From contig JAUPFV010000004.1 in NCBI GenBank assembly GCA_036936605.1, forward strand, positions 67,232,352 through 67,296,351: a DNA stretch of 64,000 nucleotides, in the 5' to 3' direction. Both the position numbers and the translations under genes were made by a program. Every line of letters begins with the position of its first letter. Positions within the stretch are counted from its first letter, which is position 1. This stretch comes from Limnanthes douglasii subsp. nivea. Taxonomy: Eukaryota; Streptophyta; Magnoliopsida; Brassicales; Limnanthaceae. Below, in pieces: positions 21,422 through 32,746 of the stretch. Under the pieces are notes generated by a model. That model was given only the letters and a program-made list of their open reading frames with translations, was not told where the DNA came from and searched no databases.

Positions 21422-22995
21422 GGAGGCAAAATATCTTACAAGGACATTGGAGATGCCGGTAGGGAAGAAATCAAGTTGTCATGGGTGATCATGATCGAGG
21501 TGATTTTGTTTTGCAACAAATGGTTTTTGATGCTATTATGGAAGAATTTGGTGTTTCCATCCCCAAGCTTGAGCTAATTTTCTCTGAATTTTGCTTAACA
21601 AAAGATTATTTTGCTCTACTCAGGAAAATGTAGTTTAAGGAGGCCTCGGTTTTCTTAGTAATAAAGAAATGATTAGAAGGATCAAGAGAGAAATGGTTTT
21701 AAGTGAAGAAAATATCATTTTGAACATTGGAAACTCTGAAAATTATGTCATAATAAGCATTGTGGTTTAGATTTCGAAGCGAAAGTTGAAGTCTATTAAG
21801 TTTGAAAGAGACCAGATTTATGCCTTGTAGAGGGTATATGGAGTTCCAACTAGATATACAATGTCTGTAAAGAATGGATGGGATTGCCACATATTAAAGA
21901 ACTTAAAGGTTGTTTTCTTATGGTTACTGAATATTCCGAGGTTAAGAGTGACGTTAGTATGATCATAAGATTGGGAGTAACCGTAATGAGTGGAAGAGCT
22001 TGGAACACTGTCAACCCAGTTTTTATTAACTAAGATCCGATCAATCTTAGAATAAATTGGATTAGAAGCATATTTGCTATGCCAAGTATAAAAGAAACTG
22101 GTTGATCAAATTTTACTAAGCTCATAATTAAAGCAACAATTATTAAAGTTATCAATAATAGATGACCAACCACCAGAGGAACCATAACACTCCTCTTGAA
22201 TTCAGATTGCGTTGAAATCCCCAAGGGCGACCTAAGGGACTCCCTGGTCTTGAGTGGAGATGGAATAGAGAATATTCGAAATAAGAATTATATCCGTACT
22301 TTTTTTGAAACCGTAAATAATAGTGAAACGAAAATGGTGGGGAAGTTGAGGTGTTTCGTATGACAAGGAATGTGTTGGGACAAGGATGATAAAATAGAAA
22401 CATTAATCACACTAACATTCCAAATAATTTAAATTATACATATATGGTGATGCTCGTGATTAGTAGGGAATTGCCAATAAGGGGAAACGTTACTAAGGGC
22501 GGGATTAACATTTTCATAATGGATGTTGGTTTCCATAATAAATTCATTAACATATTTTTGTCTAACGGGGTGGTTTAACACACACTTATTCCAAGAAGGT
22601 ATAAACATAAAATACTTACAAAATGTTAGTTATTTTCCTTATTAGAGGGCAAAAGAGGGGCTATCAGAAGCCTCATCACAAAGGGGATCCACATCATCAC
22701 GCATCAGTCTGAGGTGTCATCTCCTAATAGGGATCAGACTCGAAGAAGTTTATCGAGGATGAAGGAAGTCCAGTAAAATAATGAGTAACACCGCGATGAA
22801 TGACACCATGAGCAGTGGAAGAGAAATCATTGAAGCTATGTCCAAAGACCATGCAACGGGGGTATTAGGCCGGGAGGCCTAAATACTTCAATCTGACGGA
22901 AGTGCTTTTACCGAAGCATTCAAACTCGATCGTGGTAGGAAGAGAGGTACCAATTTTAATCTGAACACATAAGCGCTCAAATTTGAGTTTATCCA

Positions 22996-23945
22996 TTTAC
23001 TAAACATAGATACATGACCATAAACAGAGCTAGCCAGCTGGGTGGGGCCAAATAATCCACTATTTTCTAGATATAACGTAAATGATAAAGACAAGAAATA
23101 TTCAGAAGAATAAGCAAAACTAGATAAATAAATGAGTTAATTTAATGTAATAAAATATTGAGTACAAATCCAAAAAATATATAATATTGAGGGGACGTTT
23201 TGTAATAACTAACACTCATTGTTAAGATTATCAAAGTGGTGGGGTGTAAACTATCACATAAGCGGGGGTAATTATATGAATTGTGGATTTGATACTTGTA
23301 CTATATAAAGCACCATCCCATTTTGGTAAAAGCTCAATCATTATCTTATTATTCTATTTGTCTTTTTCTCTCTCTACCTATCTCGTTTCTCTCTCTAGAA
23401 TCCTACGAACATTTTTTGTAACAGATAACCTCACTAGGATATATTTGGAAATATCATTGGCACCGTTTGTGAGAAAACGATTGGTACCCAAAATTGTTTT
23501 TCTAAAACTATAGTTTTATTCTCAAAACGATGTAAGAGTAATTGATACAGAAATGCTAGGAGAGCTAGAATCTAGCATAAAAAACCGTGTGGTCGGAGAC
23601 TCATTTCGAGATCTCCTGATTGAGGAACAAATACTGAATAAAAGAAATGATAATGACCAACATTCCGGTGAGCTACTAGAAGAATTTGCATTAGTAGTTC
23701 AGCGGAAAGAAAAGAAATTTTAAAAAACATTGAAAGTTTTAATACTGAGAATGAATTGATGTTGATATCACAAAGGCTTAATTCAGATATCCTTAGAGAA
23801 TAGATAACTGAAAAGATCATATGGAAGGTGCTCTTCAGACCGATGAAAGAAATCAAAAATAAAATCTTTATTCTTCGAATAAAAAAGTGAAATCTAGACA
23901 TTCTTACGAGTCAACTAAATCCACCAAAAATTCATTATATAGTTC
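22996..23945 (+). mobile_element. TatB fragment: LTR, PBS and gag start
   Basis: Matches 30132-31085 of the TatB element over about 950 bases. The LTR ends ATATCA at 23456, the PBS TTGGCACCGTTTGTGAGAA is at 23457-23475, then a degenerate gag start in which ATG has become ATT at about 23540. The rest of the element is missing. Promoter-like TATATAAAGC lies at about 23303. Confidence 0.8.
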
Positions 23946-24059
23946 AGATAAAAACATACAAGTTCACATAATAATTTTGACATAATTTGATATAAAAAAG
24001 CTCAAAATATATACATTTTACCAAAATAATCTTAATTTTGTCTTACAAAATTATACTTG

Positions 24060-24801
24060 AGAGAAGTACGAGTAAATACCCACTCAACTACCTAATTACC
24101 CACTAGTACCCGAAATTAGGATAGTGTCACTTGATACCTTCACCTAAAATTTAGATAAAAATATTCCCCGATTATATATACCCGCTAGTACCTTCGCCAT
24201 TACTAACCTGAGAGTTGTTTGAAAAACATACCTGAGAGTTGTTTGTGACTCTATAATCTGGCAGTTGTTTACAACTCTCTCTGTTTCCTGAGAGTTGTAT
24301 GCAACTTTGTTATCTAAGAGTTGTTTGCAACTCTCTCTCGATTTCCTGAGTGTTGTTTGCAACTCTCTCTATTTCATGAGAGTTGTTTGCAACTCTATAA
24401 TCCGGAAGTTGTCTACAACTCTCTCTATATCCTGAGAGTTGTTTTCAAAGAACTCACATGTTACTAGTGAAATTTTCTTTTAAAAAAATAAAAAATATCA
24501 TCAATGGATCTAGTTTTGTTCATCTTAAAAAAACAAAAGCGATGGTGCTTTCATATATTTTTTCAGAGCTCCGGTTTGAAAGCTTTGAATCTTTTAAAAA
24601 ATAAAATAAAAAGAGAAAGTAAGAAAGAGAATTTTTGGTTACTTGTTGATAGAGGTCGAGGATAATTAGGGCATTAAAAATAATATTAAGTATTAAGTGG
24701 AAGTTTAATAGTGAAAATGGATATTAAGAGGTAATAAAACAAAACTTGGATACTAAATCATCGTATAATAGTTGAGTGAATATTTTTAGGTGCAATTTCC
24801 C
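24060..24801. mobile_element. Possible Mutator-type MITE
   Basis: The left end (AGTAAATACCCACTCAACTA region) and the reverse complement of the right end (AAAAATATTCACTCAACTA region) are similar over about 50 bases. Nine-base flanks TTATACTTG (24051-24059) and TTATAGTTC (24802-24810) agree at 7 of 9. No coding capacity. Old and diverged, so the call is tentative. Confidence 0.4.
24206..24446. repeat. Array of about nine ~30 bp hairpin units
   Basis: Units of the form CCTGAGAGTTGTTTGCAACTCTCTCTATTT, shown here by core only: GAGAGTTG-TTTG-CAACTCTC is a perfect 8-base inverted repeat. About nine copies at ~30-base spacing, several with compensating or partial changes. No coding role is apparent. 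Confidence 0.8.
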
Positions 24802-24810
24802 TTATAGTTC

Positions 24811-25235
24811 ACCTCTTAATTAATTGGGGTCTCGTTGCTGATTTAGTATAATCTTAATTTGCTGGATTCCCTTATAATAAACGCGAGTCTCGTTTTTATT
24901 TTTATTTTTCCTTTAACTTTGGGCCTTTTATTACTTATTGGGTCAAATACATACTCAGAAAAACTCAGTTTTATTACAGCAAAATCCCCAATTCGATCAA
25001 AACCCTAAAACCAAAAACTTGCATTCTCCGTACCTTCGATTCAACAACTCCTCTCACAATCATCATACCAACAAACCTTAAAAACAATCCCAGGAACCAT
25101 CAAACCTAACAAACCATCTCTGAAGCTTACAAACAATTACAAAGAATGAGCTTGACGAAACAAAGCGCTTGAAACCGAGAGCCGAAAATATACGATCATC
25201 ACCACGTAAGTTGATTTTCAATTTAATAGCTCTGA
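24811..25235. other. Unassigned, resembles a 5' leader
   Basis: 25000-25205 is CA-rich with AAACCCTAAAACC and ends in CACGTAAG, a donor-like site. It could be the 5' exon of an old host gene or the tail of the neighbouring LINE. I cannot decide between these. Confidence 0.25.
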
Positions 25236-25810
25236 TTTATTCATAGATAACGAAGACCCAAGCTTTCAAGGAAATGTATTGCATTAAATCTAGGAGGAAT
25301 TCCATCTTGCTCAAAATCGAAATCCCTATTAGTTTCCAGAGCCATAGTAGCTAGCCAAACTGCTGATACATTCTACTCTTTGAAGATGTGAATGATATTC
25401 ATGTTTGAAGAGATCAGTTTGTAGCAACAGTTGATTATCTCTTTGAGGTACCAAGGAGCTTTTCGTGTAAGTAACATTTGGGCTAGAATTCGAGAATTTG
25501 TCTCAATTTCTAGCATGTAATACCCTTTTTCATAACAAATTTAGAGACCATCAAACATAGCCCTCGTCTCAGCAATAACCGGACTGCCTTTACCATAGAC
25601 TCTGCCAAACCCAAGAAGAATCTTACCAGTATGATCTCTTAACAGGCCTCTACCAAAACTTTCACCAGACTCAGTACAAGAACCATCTATATTGAGTTTA
25701 TATTTTCCTAATTTAGGACAATTCCATCTCAAAGAGAGAGGAGGACTAATCCCATTATACTGGTTAGTGCAACCCAGTACTAAGACAATCTCACTGTATT
25801 TGTCCCATTA
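25236..25810 (-). pseudogene. LINE C-terminal RNase H
   Basis: KLNIDGSCTESGESFGRGLL carries the first catalytic Asp, and AETRAMFDGL the Glu. A stop at about 25541 is followed in other frames by the family's C-terminal part (APWYLKEIINCC, MNIIHIFKE). This is the plant RVT_3 type fused to L1 ORF2. Confidence 0.7.
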
Positions 25811-26566
25811 TTGTTTCTTTAGCAGACCAGCATTGTCCAACCTAGAAAAAATGAATTTCACATGCCCAATTAAGTCTTTAGAACTGAGTGTAATATCCTC
25901 AATTTTCCGTTTTTTCCTAGCTCTCCACAGAATCCAAACAATGATGGAAGGCAAAATAGTACGAAGATGAATATCTTTACTAGTGGACGAGTACAAAGTC
26001 CTTATTAAGTGAGGAATAGACATTGACTTTAATATGTAGACATTAAAGTATGCAGAAAAGTAAGACCATACCTCCCAAGCCCATTTATTGCTCACTAGAG
26101 CCTTGTCTAGCCTCCTCCACTGCTTGCCATTTGACCATGATAATTTATTATCAAAAAAGCCAGCATCTAGTAAATTACAATCCATAATAAATTTATTAAA
26201 ATCCTCCATACTACCAGAGCAGTTAGAGATGCAATAAAGTTGTTCACTAGGAGCAACAATCGTGTTAAAATTACCCAACAAAATCCACTCTTTGTCATCT
26301 TCTCCAATCTGCCTAAGATTATCCCACAACACTCTCCTTAGACTCCTTGAACACTTGACGTATATAACTGTGACCCTGAAATCTTTAGGAATATTATTGT
26401 GTCTGACCAATAAGTATAAATATTGCTCGTCATTTCCAATAATATCCACTTTATAATCACAATTCCACATCACCCAAACCCTGTTACTAACATTACCAAC
26501 AAAACCCTGAAACCCTAGCTTTTTAGCAATGATCTCCATCTCAGTACCACATAACATAGGCTCTCG
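25808..26566 (-). pseudogene. LINE AP-like endonuclease joined to post-RT sequence
   Basis: Opens with EPMLCGTEMEIIAKKLGF, the usual endonuclease start region, and has WILLGNFNTIVAPSEQ, where the family has GDFN; the Asp-to-Asn change hits a metal/catalytic region. Then FFDNKLSWSNGKQWRRLDKAL. After IPHLIRTL it switches to IIVWILWRARKKRKIED, a post-RT segment, so RT was deleted in frame near 26010. 249 residues without a stop. Confidence 0.75.
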
Positions 26567-26737
26567 AATTGGAAGGAAATATAGATTTTCGATCTTTTGA
26601 TAGCTTTGATTCTGGCCTGACTTTGCTTATTACCAATTGCTCAACGTTCCAGCTTAGAAAGTTTATTGTCATTTAGATTGTTTAGGAAGTTTTGCAGTTT
26701 GTTTATACTGCAAACATTTGGAGGTGATTAGCACATT

Positions 26738-27287
26738 TCAATTAAAAGTTTTTGCTTTCTTTGTCTTCTTCAAATAATATTTCTTCCCAATACTATTTTG
26801 ATTGTTTACAGAAGAAGACAGAAGGCTCCCTGTAGTTAGCTTGGTAGGAGAGAGGGAGGACCCAACAATATTCAAAGAATCACTAATTTCATTAAAGGAA
26901 GAGCCAATTTCAATCAAATGGAGAGTATTGATTCCCCCTCTACTATCAATCCCCTTAGATGTGATCTCACAAAATTCTGTAATCTTTTCATTTTCTTCTT
27001 TCTTACTTAAATCATTATGATTATTTATAAGAACCGATTTTAGTTTATTTCCCTTATCGTGAACTTTGAATGTATGAATTAACGAATCTAAACTGAAGAT
27101 TTGTGGAGACAGTCTGCAATTCAGACTTCCTTTGAGCAGATTTCTTGCACACACCCTCATCATGGCCCAGGTGATAACACTTTTTGCAATAGGTACGATA
27201 TTTGTTATACACAAGATCTTGCCATAACGTATGACCTTCAAACAAAACTTTGATTTTATTTGGGAGTTTTTTTGAAACATCCAACAC
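26738..27287 (-). pseudogene. LINE zinc-knuckle segment
   Basis: LFEGHTLWQDLVYNKYRT is followed by C-x2-C-x4-GH-x4-C (CKKCYHLGHDEGVC), the CCHC knuckle that follows DUF4283 in plant L1 first ORFs. Separated from the DUF4283 part only by a TGA at 27297-27299, and frameshifted near 27060. Confidence 0.75.
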
Positions 27288-27296
27288 TACCCATAT

Positions 27297-27971
27297 TCAG
27301 CAGTAATTTAGCTTAGCCATGTTTTTAAATGGGACCCAAACACTTAGAGGATTACCTATAGATTTGGAAATCTCAGTGATTGTTTTTTCATAATACATGA
27401 ATTCTGGCAAATTGGGGAGATCTATATATACTAGGGTTGTTGGATTTTCAACGTGAGGGTTGACATTTGGAGACCATTCCAGCAATCTCATGATCTTATT
27501 TCCGATTTGCCACACATTCCTTTTCCACGGTTTCAATAGATATTCCTTTAACGCAAATTCAATAAAAATGTGATGAAAATCCCAGCTTGACACATTAAAT
27601 TCACCATGAAATCTAAAGCTATCCAAGAATGCCTTAACAGAAGCATAATTAGGTTTTCCACTAGCGAACTTGCCAACTAGAGTATGCATAGATTTTTGTT
27701 TTAAGATACCCAAGTCCTCATAATCGAATTGAATCTCACCATTGTCTTCATTCACAATTCTTATTACCTTTCTGTGAATCTTTCCAGCTTTATATTTGAA
27801 TAAGTTTGCGAAAGAACTTTTTGGAGGTGATACACTATTTTTACTTGTGGCAGGTTCGAAGGCAGGATTGACCCTGATCCTTGGCTTCTCTGGGATATAA
27901 TTTAATGCTGGAAAACTGTCATGATAATCAGCAGGAAGTTGATGCGAAGTATAAAATTCATCTTCCTCCAT
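27297..27971 (-). pseudogene. LINE first ORF, DUF4283 domain
   Basis: ATG at 27971 (MEEDEFYTSHQLP). DUF4283 features: FRFHGEFNVSSWDFHHIFIEF, LLKPWKRNVWQIG, LLEWSPNVNPHVENPTTLVY, IDLPNLPEF. 224 residues to a TGA, after which the same frame continues into the zinc knuckle. RNA-binding role in LINE particles is inferred from the family. Confidence 0.75.
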
Positions 27972-28002
27972 AGTGAAGAGATCAAAAGAAGGAGAGCCTT
28001 TT

Positions 28003-28348
28003 TGATGACGCAACGGAAATAGAAAAAGAAGCAATGATAGATGAAACCCTAATTCAAGAGTAACATGATGAAACCCTAATCTAAGGGTAACAAAGATTGA
28101 AATTTTCAGAGATAAAAGTATATTATTCCAAAAACTTCAAAATAATTTAAAGCATATGAGGCTTTATATAAGAGCTTCTCAAAACCCTAAATTATAATGC
28201 AAGGAAATAAAATAAATATTTTAAAATTAAATTAAATAAAATTAAATCAAATCTTAATATAATTAGATTTGATTTAAATACATAAGATATTTGAATAAAA
28301 TAAACTAAAATTAAAAAGGCTTTTGTTTGAACTTTCTGGGCTACATCA
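28003..28348 (-). repeat. 3' LTR of the deleted gypsy element
   Basis: On the minus strand starts TGATGTAGCCCAG after the purine tract and ends TTGCGTCATCA. Same family as the solo LTR at 19769-20840. Confidence 0.88.
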
Positions 28349-28856
28349 TCCTCTCCTGGTTGACAAGAATTCGTCCTCGAATTCACAGCACCATCACCAT
28401 CAAGAACCTAAATTATATATTTTATTTTATTCAATCGTTACATTGGGAATTATAATTGTTGACATTATCGGAATAAGATACTTCTTCTCGAGTGCTTCTT
28501 ATTCGAAGTCACATTGAAGCCATCTAGTTGAAGGAAAAAATAGTTTCGAAAACCTTTTCATAGCCTGAAGACAACATCCCCATGTCCAGTTGATGAAAAA
28601 AATGGTTTTGAAAACCTCTTCATAGCCCGAGACATCATCTCGATAAGAATTTTTTACCTTGATTCGACGATTGGTAGCCAATTTAAACTCCTTCAATAAC
28701 CGATCAATACGATCATCATTGAAACGATTGGTATGCCCCCTCATACTCAAACGATCTTCCCGATCTTCAAGACCATGTGTGTTGTTCTCTTCTTTAAACC
28801 TTGAATCAGATGAAATCAGGATTCAGAAACATGCTTGACCCGTAGCAGGAACTGAG

Positions 28857-28868
28857 GCTCTGATACCA
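28857..28868 (-). other. Primer binding site, initiator methionine tRNA
   Basis: Minus strand reads TGGTATCAGAGC, the standard plant initiator-Met PBS, three bases from the LTR end. Confidence 0.88.
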
Positions 28869-28871
28869 AAC

Positions 28872-29181
28872 TGATGACGCAACGGAAATAGAAAAAGAAG
28901 CAACGATAGATGAAACCCTAATTCAAGAGTAACATGATGAAACCCTAATCTAAAGGTAACAAAGATTGAAATTTTCAGAGAGAAAAGTATATTATTCCAA
29001 AAACTTCAAAATAATTTAAAACATATGAGGCTTTATATAAGAGTTTCTCAAAACCCTAAGGAAATAAAATAAATATTTTAAAATAAAATAAAATCAAATA
29101 AAATAAAATCTTAATATAATTAGATTTGATTTAAATACATAAAATATTTGAATAAAATGAAATAAAATTAAAAAGACTTTT
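28872..29181 (-). repeat. 5' LTR of the deleted gypsy element, outer end missing
   Basis: Matches 28003-28314 closely. The outer ~35 bases, including TGATGTAGCCC, are absent; the break falls at CTTTT. Confidence 0.85.
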
Positions 29182-30131
29182 ATCTAGATTCCAATTCTTG
29201 GAGAGTCGTTGAAACCATGTATCTTAACTAGAATTATGTCTAATGAATTGGGTTAACATATGACTCTCGTTTTTTATTAATTTAAATAATTCATTCCCTG
29301 TTTGACAAGTTCTCTCGAAGAAATTAATATATGTGGAGTGTTCCAACGACTACTAGTGATATAACCGATATAGTATACATACGGTATATTCCTTTTAGCA
29401 AAAATATTTTACAATTGAACATATCGAGTGAAGGAGAGAGGCTGGGTCTTTTCGATTTGATATTCTTTTTGGCGTGGAACATGTGACATGTATAATATTA
29501 GTTTAGTTGACATAAACTTTATTATTAGTTTATTATTTATATACTTTAATACAAGTAGATTTGTTCTTTTCTAATTGTTTAATTTTTTATATTTTGTCAT
29601 TTTGTTTTTATAGATTTTATTTTATACGAAATAGATTTATAACTATAGTAAAAACATATTTTTTTAATTCTTTTAATAATAAATATAATTTATAATTTGT
29701 TATCAACTTTCAATTTTAATAGATATAAAATTTTGAATGATAATATGATTTATTATCATTTTTATTTTATTAATTTGAGAATTAATATGTTTCATATAAT
29801 TTTATTTTTTTAAATATATACTAATGTATTTATTATGTTCTTTTCAAAAATTACGAAGTACGTATTTGTGAATGTATCAAAACATGGCTGATTGGGTAAA
29901 GAAATTAATATTTTTATCCTTTTCTTTTATTGTATTTATTTATAGATTTTGGATGTTTTTGTCTTTTAAGTTAGAAGAAATTTGACGTCAATTTTGTTTT
30001 CATCTTTATAATTAATACAAAGTGGTGTGTAATGTTGTAATACGCAGTGACAAATTTTTTTGTCCACTGTTTACAAAGTAATTTTTTAATAAAATTTTGT
30101 TTTTTCGATAAGTTACAGCACCCACTATTAA
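29182..30131. other. AT-rich stretch, nothing recognised
   Basis: About 950 bases with no ORF over 60 codons and no domain. Early part may be 5' sequence of the LINE interrupted at 28003. Rich in A/T runs. Confidence 0.4.
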
Positions 30132-30593
30132 GTTTACTAAACATAGATACATGAACCGTACATGAATCACATACGGAGCTAGATAGGCGGAGCCGAAGAA
30201 TCCACTGTTTTTTATATATAATGATGGGGAGAAAAAATACTGAAAAATAACTAAAATTAGATAATTAAAAGAATTAATTTAATGTAATGAAATATTGAGT
30301 ATAAATCCAATAATATGTAATGTTGAAGTGATTTTGTGTAATAACTAACATTCATTGTTAAGATTAGTAAACCGGTGGAGTGTAAGTTATCACATAAGAG
30401 GCGGTAATTATATAAATTGTTGATTTGTATTATAAAAATACGATTCTTTTTTTTAGGAAGCCAATCATTAATCAATCATTACCTCATTATTATATTTGTC
30501 TTTCTCTCTCTCCACCTATATCGTTTCTTTCTATAGCATCTTACGAACATTGTTGTAAAAGATAACCTCACTAAGATATATTTGGAACTATCA
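30132..30593 (+). repeat. 5' LTR of TatB
   Basis: Ends TTGGAACTATCA at 30593, parallel to 36900 and 23456. Contains CT-rich TCTTTCTCTCTCTCC before the end. The left boundary is a minimum estimate. Confidence 0.7.
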
Positions 30594-30612
30594 TTAGTGT
30601 CGTCTGTGGGAA
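30594..30612 (+). other. Primer binding site of TatB
   Basis: TTAGTGTCGTCTGTGGGAA, close to the TTGGCGCCGTCTGTGGGAA PBS common in plant Tat elements. Confidence 0.75.
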
Positions 30613-30677
30613 AACAATTGGTACCCATAATTGTTTTTCCAAAACTATAGTCTTATTCTCAAAACACTGTGAGAGTA

Positions 30678-31560
30678 ATGGATACAGAAACGCTAGGAGA
30701 GCTAGAATCTAGCATAAAAGACCGTGTCATCGGAGACTCATCTGGAGATCTCCTGATTGAGGACAAATACTTAATGAAAAATACGATAATCCAAGATGTC
30801 GATGAGCTACTAGAAGAATTTTCTTTAGTAGCTCGGCGAAAAGGAAAGAACTTTTAAAGACATTGAAAGTTTTAATACTAAGAAGGAAGCGATGCTGATT
30901 TTACAAAAGCTTAATTTAAAGATCCAAAGAGAATAGATAACCGAAAAGGATGATATGGAAGATGATTTTCGGACTGATGAAAGACATAAAAAAGACAATC
31001 TTTATTATTCGAATAAAAAAAATGAAATCTAGACATCCTTATGAGTCAACTGAATCTAGCGAATATTAATCATATAGTTTGTATGAATCTTTTTCTTCGG
31101 AGAGGGATACTCGACGTCCTAAATTACAAAAAACAATATTTGAAAAGGCGACGAGATGGTCCTCTAATATTCCATAAAGCCATAGGTTTGAAGAAAGAAA
31201 AAAATGAACTAGAGAAAAATGGACTTGGAATATCTTTCGTCAGCATTTCGTGGAAAGCAAAATGTTTCACGCAAATGGTTAACAATTATTTACAGTAGAC
31301 ATAAAGTGGGTGAAAGTATTAAGGATTATACCAATCATTTTATCAAGGCTGAAACAGACATGGAAAGTTGTGAAGATAAAGTGTCATTAACAGCTTTGCG
31401 AATGGGACTACTCGCCGATATAATGAAATAAAATGTTGTAGACAAGAAATACATGACATTCGGGGCATTGTTAGATCAAGTAGAGGAAAAAAGTTTAGGA
31501 AACGCAAGCATCAGAGCTGGACTCTTTGGCACAGTTTGAGCAAAATGAATTCCACCAGAA
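30678..31560 (+). pseudogene. gag: TatB gag remnant
   Basis: ATG at 30678 (MDTETLGELESSIKD), stop at 30855. Gag core pieces in other frames: DLEYLSSAFRGKQNVSRKWL and SIKDYTNHFIKAETDMESCE at 31219-31431, which align with the retrotransposon Gag domain of TatA (SLKEYISRFVNTKN). Confidence 0.7.
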
Positions 31561-32170
31561 ATTTACATCCAACAACTATTGTCCGAGCTCGTGCACCAAC
31601 TTAAACACCAACCCAAGTACCTCCACAACCAAAGGTGAATACACCAGTTATGAATAAACAGCAATATGCCCGTCCTATATCTAACAAATGGACTCGACCA
31701 ACATATTTCGCCGAGCTGACAGAGTGTGTAGCAATAATTTTTGACAGAGCACGTTCACACTATTAATTTCACAAGCCGTTTCCGATACAGATTCTGAAGG
31801 AGAGCAGAAGCAACAGGTATTGTAAGTATCATGGGGACATTGGGCATGATATAAAGGATTTTGTTGCATTGAAAAAAAAGATACAGACCTTGAATGAAAA
31901 TGGAAAGCTAACAACATTTAAAAAAAAACTCTCTTAGAGCTCAAAAGCAAGAAAACACTAAGATGATTTCAAAGGCCTATTAATGTATTTGACATTTCCA
32001 TGGAGTATTTATTGTTACAACCAGACAGGAAAAACATATTGCTGGTGGAAGAATCGGTCGTAAGAGGAAATGTTAGTGAACTATGTTTTTTTTTATAATC
32101 ACTAACAATTTTTGGAGGGGATATTGTTGCAGGGACATCAAATTATTCTCGAAAGAGACACATTGCTAGC

Positions 32171-32739
32171 TTGGTAGCTCAATTAGAGGAAGGTCATTTA
32201 CCATACTTGTACATAAATTCATCTCCAATACTTTGTTTTGAAGATGATGATATAAGAGATGTAGTTGGTCCACATGGTGATGCGGTAGTTATTGTAGCAG
32301 AAATTATCGGGGATGAGATACGAAGAGTCTTGATTGATAATGACATTTCTTCTAACATTATGTACATGACTACTTATAGCAAGATATCGAATCCTCTAAC
32401 AATGTTTAGGTCATATCGAACAATTGTAGGGTTTACTGGGTAACGACTAAAGTTGTAGGAGAATTTGAGAGAAGAGTGAAACTAGGTCGGGGACCATTTA
32501 AAAGTGTAGTGACGGTTTTGTTTATCATGGTAGAAGCTCCAACATCATACAATACAATTTTTGGAAGGTCTTGGCTATCTACAATGGATAATGTGGCATT
32601 AGCCATTCACCAATGTTTGAAATATGTTATGGGAAACAATGTTGGAACAATTGGAAGCAGTCAAAAAATGAAACAAGAATGTTATCGAACAGCTCTAGCC
32701 CCAAAGCAAATTAAATGGGACTACTCAAAGAAATCGTAG
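32171..32739 (+). pseudogene. pro: TatB protease remnant
   Basis: VVGPHGDAVVIVAEIIGDEIRRVLIDNDISSNIMYM aligns with the TatA protease, but the catalytic DTGSS is DNDIS here, so it is inactive. A frame break near 32443 precedes the C-terminal half (GRGPFKSVVTVLF, FGRSWLSTM). Ends at TAG 32737-32739. Confidence 0.75.
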
Positions 32740-32746
32740 CAATTAG
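32737..32746 (+). promoter_or_regulatory. Candidate readthrough stop, TAG-CAA-TTA (TatB)
   Basis: In frame with the sequence downstream for about 36 codons (DDPRETFGFMIP aligns with DDPRETPGVLIP of TatA-1). Matches the UAG-CAR-YYA leaky stop pattern exactly. The element is too decayed to be active, so the site is a fossil. Confidence 0.6.

Larger units (their letters stand above)
18560..22995 (-). mobile_element. L1-type LINE relic, minus strand, split by a solo LTR
   Basis: Read from high to low coordinate: zinc-knuckle/DUF4283 tail (FERLCVQIK to LKYLGLPA, about 22995-22850), endonuclease (GDFN near 22230, KIDRILVNKNWVDS near 22040), pre-RT, RT (NDSNKSPGFDSFNLSFLKQ at 21155-21421), RT catalytic FMDDLMIF near 19465-19500, and the zf-RVT linker MAIGNDMKTSVASYYDPW at 18564-18794. 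All frames carry stops. The solo LTR at 19769-20840 sits between the RT start and the catalytic motif. Confidence 0.75.
25236..27971 (-). mobile_element. Internally deleted L1-type LINE without RT
   Basis: Minus-strand order: DUF4283 ORF (27971-27297), zinc knuckle and linker (27287-26738), endonuclease (26557-about 26010), short zf-RVT-like piece, RNase H (about 25810-25236). The whole RT is missing: the endonuclease frame runs straight into the region just before RNase H. An LTR element is inserted just upstream (28003-29181), and LINE 5' sequence probably resumes past 29182. Confidence 0.8.
28003..29181 (-). mobile_element. Deleted gypsy element with initiator-Met PBS
   Basis: Two ~320-346 bp LTRs flank only 523 bases. 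The 5' LTR is at high coordinate. Internally, a short gag-like frame (28750-28499) is followed directly by polyprotein tail sequence NSRTNSCQPGEDD and the purine tract AGGAGAGGA. Outer flanks share CTTTT (27998-28002 and 29177-29181). It is inserted in the 5' region of the deleted LINE. Confidence 0.85.

Noticed and set aside
24206..24446. CRISPR-like regular repeats
   Set aside because: Units are contiguous tandem repeats without unique spacers, in a plant genome.
25000..25205. First exon of a host gene
   Set aside because: Leader-like composition and a donor-like GTAAG only; the frame from the ATG at 25146 is closed after a few codons and no downstream exon was found.
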